DNA from: Gigaspora rosea
Lineage: Eukaryota; Glomeromycota; Glomeromycetes; Diversisporales; Gigasporaceae
Assembly: GCA_003550325.1 (NCBI GenBank)
Contig: QKWP01000026.1
Span: forward strand, 560,990 to 624,989
DNA: 64,000 nucleotides
Direction: 5' to 3'
Shown here: in pieces, positions 59,601 through 64,000 of the stretch
Layout: the number at the start of each line of letters is the position of its first letter
How positions within the stretch are numbered: the first letter of the stretch is position 1
The notes under the pieces: generated by a model
What the model was told of the DNA's origin: nothing
What the model saw: only the letters and a program-made list of their open reading frames with translations
Database searches by the model: none
Program-made: the position numbers and the translations under genes

Positions 59601-60266
59601 TATCTACACAAAACCTTTATTTAGATCTATGGGTTCTATCAGCATCTCTATGTTTTTATATAAAGTTCGGTGAGTTAAAGTCAATTTCTTGGTCGGTTAA
59701 TTCTTAATTTTTGAGGTCTAATAGATCTTTGGCTAAATTTTCATCTCTGTCAGAGAATAAGTTCTCTAAGATTATAGGATATTGTGAATTTCTCCTTCTT
59801 CTAACAGGCCGTTTGCCTTTATTAAATTGACTTTTACTAATAAACTATAAAATTTTTCATATGAAGAAACAACAGAATCATCGTTGGAACTATCTTTTTG
59901 TATTGGATCCTCTGGAATATCCATTTCCTGAAGAGGAGCTTCTGGTAGATCTATCAGATCCTCTGAAATATCCATTTTCTGAAGTGGAGCTTTCAGTAGG
60001 TCCATTGTAGCTGCTACTTTGCTTGAAGATTTGCCAACATCAAGAAAATTTCTAGGTAAAATTTCTTTTTTTATCATATGGGCTTTTCTAGTTCGAGAGT
60101 CAACAAGTTTACCTTTACAAAGATTGCAATTGCAAGATCTTAAGTTGTGATTTTTTAAGAAAATAAAATTGCTTGACTTTTTGATAGTCTTTATGACAAT
60201 AGATTTTTTTTGTTTATAACCCATAATGTAAAAAAATACTAAGAAAAATTTATATAAACGAGACAA
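56660..60266 (-). pseudogene. tnp2-like (CACTA-type) transposase relic
   Basis: One diverged transposase can be followed along the minus strand through changing frames. 60266-59772: GYKQKKS, SCNCNLCKGKLVDSRTRKAH and an acidic stretch. 59540-59193: FLRYVLVLENKEKY and YATCEQCCKLYN, then CPCNNS. 59031-58822: LGLIINL-type GLIINLHWFQLFDNSQ and NFPYDECFKPSNI. 58719-58423: DSTFESPTSKFIRAAVICC and CFKRADF-like YFKRADFNERNQPN. 58124-57825: CKNDRQNLTYFVRTCSILV and LHLCLHICECVIDYRPL. 57230-56660: GELLGPKKKCVTLP, GDEIFGSTYSKRHT, NIELWNRNFYDLNRDCII. The order matches the tnp2 transposase family common in these fungi. Numerous stops and shifts make it inactive. A MITE interrupts it at 57535. Confidence 0.65.
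57535..57754. mobile_element. MITE inside tnp2-like relic
   Basis: ACAGATTAAAATGAAATCAG at the left is inverse to CTGATTTCATTTTAATCTGT at the right. The interior carries TTAGGGTTAGGGTTTAGGGT (57635). Confidence 0.85.
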
Positions 60267-60429
60267 TTTAGGAATAAAGGATATATAAGTGAATATATAA
60301 GCGAGAATATGAATGAAGTTTAGTTCAAATTTACTATATACAATTTGAATTTTTAATAGCTTATTGGTATACTGATATGACTATAAGACTCTAAGCAATT
60401 ATAATATAATTTTGACAAATATATTTTTT

Positions 60430-61620
60430 TGCTTGATAATTATACTTTTTTTATATAAACAAAATAAACTCGTATAATAAATTTTTATTTCTGAAGACAA
60501 ATTCACTATACTTGTGAAAATAAAAATCTGTGATTTCAAATAGCCTATAAATGTTTTAATATTCTGGTAGGTCTTTCATTTATTTTCATATATAAACCAA
60601 TAAACAAATTAAACTTGTACAATATGAATTTTATTTCTGACATTAATGAAAATAAAATGTGCAATTTCAAATAAACTATTAAGGTTTTAATATTCCAGTA
60701 GGTTTTTCATTTATTTTTATGTATAAACAAAATAAACTTGCATAACATGAATTTTATTTTTAATAAAATTTTAATATTCCAGTAGGCCTTTCGTTTATTT
60801 TTAGTATAAACAAATGAACAAATTAAACTTATATAAGATGAATTTTATTTCTGATGATACTTGCGAAAATAAAAATGTGCAATTTCAAATAACTATAAAG
60901 GTTTTAATATTCTAGTAGGCATTTCATTTATTTTTATATATAAACAAAATTAAACTTGCATAATATTAATTTTATTTCTGATAACAAATTAACCACACTA
61001 ATGAAAATAAAAATGTGTAATTTCAAATAAACTATAGAGCTATCAGTATTCTGATAAGTAAAAAAATTAAATTTGTATAATACTAATTTTTTTCAATAAC
61101 AAATTAATTGTACTAAAGCATTATGCACAATTTGTATTACCAATATTGTTATAAAGATCTTAAAGATAATACAAAAATAATACTATATAGCATTATTTTC
61201 AAAATCTTTATTTTATATAAATACTATATGGCATTATTTTCAAAATCTTTATTTTTATATAAATTGTAGATGCTGTCTAATAAAAATAAAAACGTGCGAT
61301 TTCTAATAAATATCAGTATTCTGATAAGTAAAAAATTAAATTTGCATAATATTAATTTTATTTCTAATGACAAATTAACCACATTAACAAAAATAAAAAT
61401 GTGCGATTTCAAAATAAACTATAGAGCTGTCAGTATTCTGATAAGTAAAAAAATTAAATTTGCATAATATTAATTTTATTTCTGATGACAAATTAACTGC
61501 ACTAACGAAAATAAAAATGTGCGATTTTAAATAAACTATAGAGCTGTTAGTATTTTTTGTTTATTTTCATGCATAAAAAAATTAAACTTGCATAATATGA
61601 ATTTTAATTTTAATTTTATT
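60430..61620. repeat. Degenerate tandem repeat, unit about 110-145 bp
   Basis: The series ATTTTATTTCTGATGACAAA, AAAATAAAAATGTGCAATTT, CAAATAAACTATA and TATTCTGATAAGTAAAAAAA recurs (TTTATTTCTGA near 60487, 60632, 60844, 60970, 61477). It lies just upstream of the tnp2-like relic and may be that element's repetitive subterminal region. Confidence 0.65.
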
Positions 61621-61668
61621 TACTATTATGGAATATTGATTAATTAACTGCTAACAAAATCAATATCA

Positions 61669-61799
61669 TCAAAAGAAAACCTGTTATCAGGATTTCAATT
61701 ATATTTTGTGCCAGATACAATCTATGTAATCTATGTAATCTAATGAAATTGTATCTGGTACAAAATATATTGAAATTCTGAAAACAGGTTTTCTCTTGA
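61669..61799. repeat. Hairpin MITE, 53-bp arms
   Basis: TCAAAAGAAAACCTGTTATC at the left is inverse to AAAACAGGTTTTCTCTTGA at the right, continuing through TTTTGTGCCAGATACAAT / ATTGTATCTGGTACAAAA, with a short loop of CTATGTAATCTATGTAATC. Confidence 0.8.
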
Positions 61800-62091
61800 C
61801 AACACTCAAATAAGATCTGACTAAAATCTATAAATAAGTTATGCTTTCGAGTATACGTGAGATTTTAGTCTTCCGCTCAAAAAAATTATATATCATACTT
61901 TTTTGAATTATATTAGTTTATTAGACTTTCGCTTCATTCATACTTTGATTTAAAATTTATTCATCTAATGTCATTCCATTTTAAAGGTTGTATTATTTCA
62001 TAAGTAAAAAAATATAAAGCAATATTTCTCTTTTCTTTCGCTTCTTTTAATAAAATAAACTGAACAATCGATATCTCAATCAGATACATTT

Positions 62092-63580
62092 TTGTTATTT
62101 TTGGCCTTTTTGACAAAATGTATAGAAGAAATTCCTATAAAATTAATAGTACCCAAACGTCATTCTATTTCACCACCCAGATCTTCTCGTCAAACTATCA
62201 TTCAATACCAATGCTACTACAGAGAAATTGAAACCAGAATCGATCGAGAACACCTGCTAAATGAAGCCGTTGAAGCGCAAGCTAAAGATCTAGATCTAGG
62301 TCTAGGTCTCCTTTGTATGACAAGAGTTATAAACGCTTATGGTGTTATTCTAAATCTCCTGATGAAAGAGATTCTGGTAATTTGTATGACTATATAAAGC
62401 TATTTTTATTTTTATTATAAGCCTTTTCAATAGATCAATATGTCTGATGAAATTTTTATAGAGATAGATTTTTTAAAACAAGCAGTGTATTCCTTAACAA
62501 ACCAAGTTAAGGATCTTAAAGCTCGAACATCAGCTCTAGGAACTCCAAATGTGCATTCTGATGATGTCTACTGAAAATAGCGGCCCTAAAGATACTAATG
62601 GTTCTACTGGACTTTCTTGTCCATTCAATGATATTGGTCTTTCTGAACTTGAAGACCCAAATCCTGACTCTGACATACAAAACAAGAGCCAGAAACAATC
62701 AACTACTACCACCAAAATTCAAAAAAAGGGAAAGCAGAGACGCGGAATAATGATGAAGCCAATAATAATAATCAGCAAAGACATTTAGTAAGCCCAGAAC
62801 TATCTACTAGATATGCAAGAAAGTCACGTGAATTGTTGGAAGATATGGATGAAGAACAGAATAAACTGTTTCATGCATGTAATGTTATAATTTATAAGTA
62901 AAAAAAGCTATTAATTAAATGATTGTTTAATTGAATATAGGATGAGGTAATTCAAATTTTAAATGGTCTTGAAGATACTTTGAGTTATGATGCAAAAAAA
63001 CATGGTCAGAAATATCACATTATATAAACAAAAATATTATACCAGTAATTGACAAAGCTTTGGAAGGCCAATTTAGGTATAAAAATTAATTGAGATAAAG
63101 TACATCCTCCAAAACCTCCACTGTCACTGCTGTGAAAAATAGACTATCGATCAAGATCTGGAGAAGTCAAAAGCTAACAAAAGGCGGAAAGAAATAAATA
63201 CATGCCGTGGCGAAGTAAGTGATTTTTTTATACAAATAAATATTGTGTTACATGTATTAGTTATAGATTATTGAATAACTATTTGCAAACTGATTCATAT
63301 TTAATTTATAGAAAATGAGGTAACGAGTCCAAGGTTTTAATCATTTAATTGATACCAATGATAAAAATCTCAATGATCTTGTCTCTAATATTAATTAGAA
63401 TGACTTTAAAGCTAATATTGAAGTTATAATTAACAAAGGAGACTTTCATTTGGATGAAGTTTCAGAAACTGATGCAAAAAGAGTGGATTCAGAACGACGA
63501 TTAAAAATTCATCTGTTAAACAAAAAGAAAAATAATCATTATATAATTTGTGTTTATGACAAGCCATGAAGATCTCGAAA
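62092..63580 (+). pseudogene. Decayed multi-exon gene, family not recognised
   Basis: Plus-strand coding traces share one style but change frame. 62150-62395 has QYQCYYREIETRIDREHLL, with an RSRSRSRSP run in another frame. 62441-62569 starts MSDEIFIEIDFLKQAVYSL and reaches a stop after SDDVY. A shifted frame gives SGPKDTNGSTGLSCP and LEDPNPDSD, then another SPELSTRYARKSRELLEDM. A likely intron (GTAATG...AATATAG) precedes DEVIQILNGLEDTLSYDAKK at 62941. 63331-63570 reads FNHLIDTNDKNLNDLVSN, a stop, then NDFKANIEVIINKGDFHLDE and RRLKIHLLNKKK. At least three frameshifts and two stops. It is hydrophilic with coiled-coil-like stretches; possibly a transposon-associated protein. Confidence 0.5.
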
Positions 63581-64000
63581 AGTAAGTATTTATTATTATA
63601 ATTGTAATTTATTAAATTTTTTATAATATTTCTTTTATTTTATGATACAATAAGGTTAGAATAATTTTTCAACTTGCTAATGAAATGGGAAAAAATTTTT
63701 TATATTAAATACCAAAGAAAAAGATGGTATCCCTTAGATTGTAGTAGAACACAGGCAAATTTGCCTGCGTTTTTGCACTTTTTTAGCTCTGATTTACTTT
63801 TTTAAAACACTAAAATAATTAAATAAAACTTTGTACAATTATATTTGAAAATAAGGATTACTTTTTTGCAAAATTAGTTTTTATATTATAAGAAAATAAA
63901 TTATAGTTACATATAAGCTGAAAATAGATAATTTTAAGAAAAAATTTTTTTAAAAAATTTTATTACAATTTTTCTGCGATCTTATTTAGTTTTAGTTTTA
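63581..64000. other. Intergenic end of window, no gene seen
   Basis: AT-rich; contains the palindrome CAGGCAAATTTGCCTG near 63752. Confidence 0.4.

Overview
The window looks like AT-rich nuclear DNA from a fungus, most likely an arbuscular mycorrhizal fungus (Glomeromycotina; Rhizophagus- or Gigaspora-like). The reasons are a spliced TKL-type kinase with the N-terminal zinc ribbon typical of those fungi, Sel1 and TPR repeat proteins, relics resembling that group's PARP-like, tnp2-like and FAR1/MULE-like families, short GT-AG introns and TTAGGG motifs. Assignment rests on recognising families by eye; no search was run. There are few genes and much transposon debris.

Layout. 1-6.4 kb: nested transposons. 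A 2.8 kb MULE-like element (827-3640) sits inside an older repeat and itself holds a hAT-type element (1064-2661); a second, uninterrupted copy of the older repeat lies at 54455-55941. A tRNA-derived SINE-like sequence follows. 6.2-8.7 kb: small MITEs. 8.9-10.1 kb: broken PARP-like gene. 12.7-13.2 kb: small Sel1-repeat gene. 13.4-22.3 kb: about 9 kb satellite of a 106-bp unit that looks like a tandem series of minimal introns, interrupted by two MITEs. 22.3-23.7 kb: protein kinase gene with two introns and one frameshift. 25.5-34.3 kb: four non-autonomous elements, most with 8-bp target duplications. 36.3-40.3 kb: an apparently complete hAT transposon with an open three-exon transposase, 13-bp TIRs and a perfect 8-bp target duplication. 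42.1-43.9 kb: TPR protein of about 17 repeats on the minus strand. 44.2-45.6 kb: decayed, truncated UBP2-like deubiquitinase relic. 46-56 kb: MITEs, a 590-bp assembly gap, a MULE/FAR1-type relic and low-complexity DNA. 56.7-60.3 kb: decayed tnp2-like (CACTA-type) transposase with repetitive flanking DNA. 62-63.6 kb: an unrecognised decayed gene.

How the parts relate. Three genes look potentially functional: the Sel1 protein, the kinase and the TPR protein, all from families expanded in these fungi, plus the selfish hAT transposase. The host-derived PARP-like and UBP2-like sequences are broken by stops and single-base losses in or beside short A runs, which could be true decay or assembly error. 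The most unusual feature is the 9 kb array, whose every unit begins with a strong 5' splice site, carries a pyrimidine tract and ends in TTTAG or CAG, with only three variable bases before the next donor.
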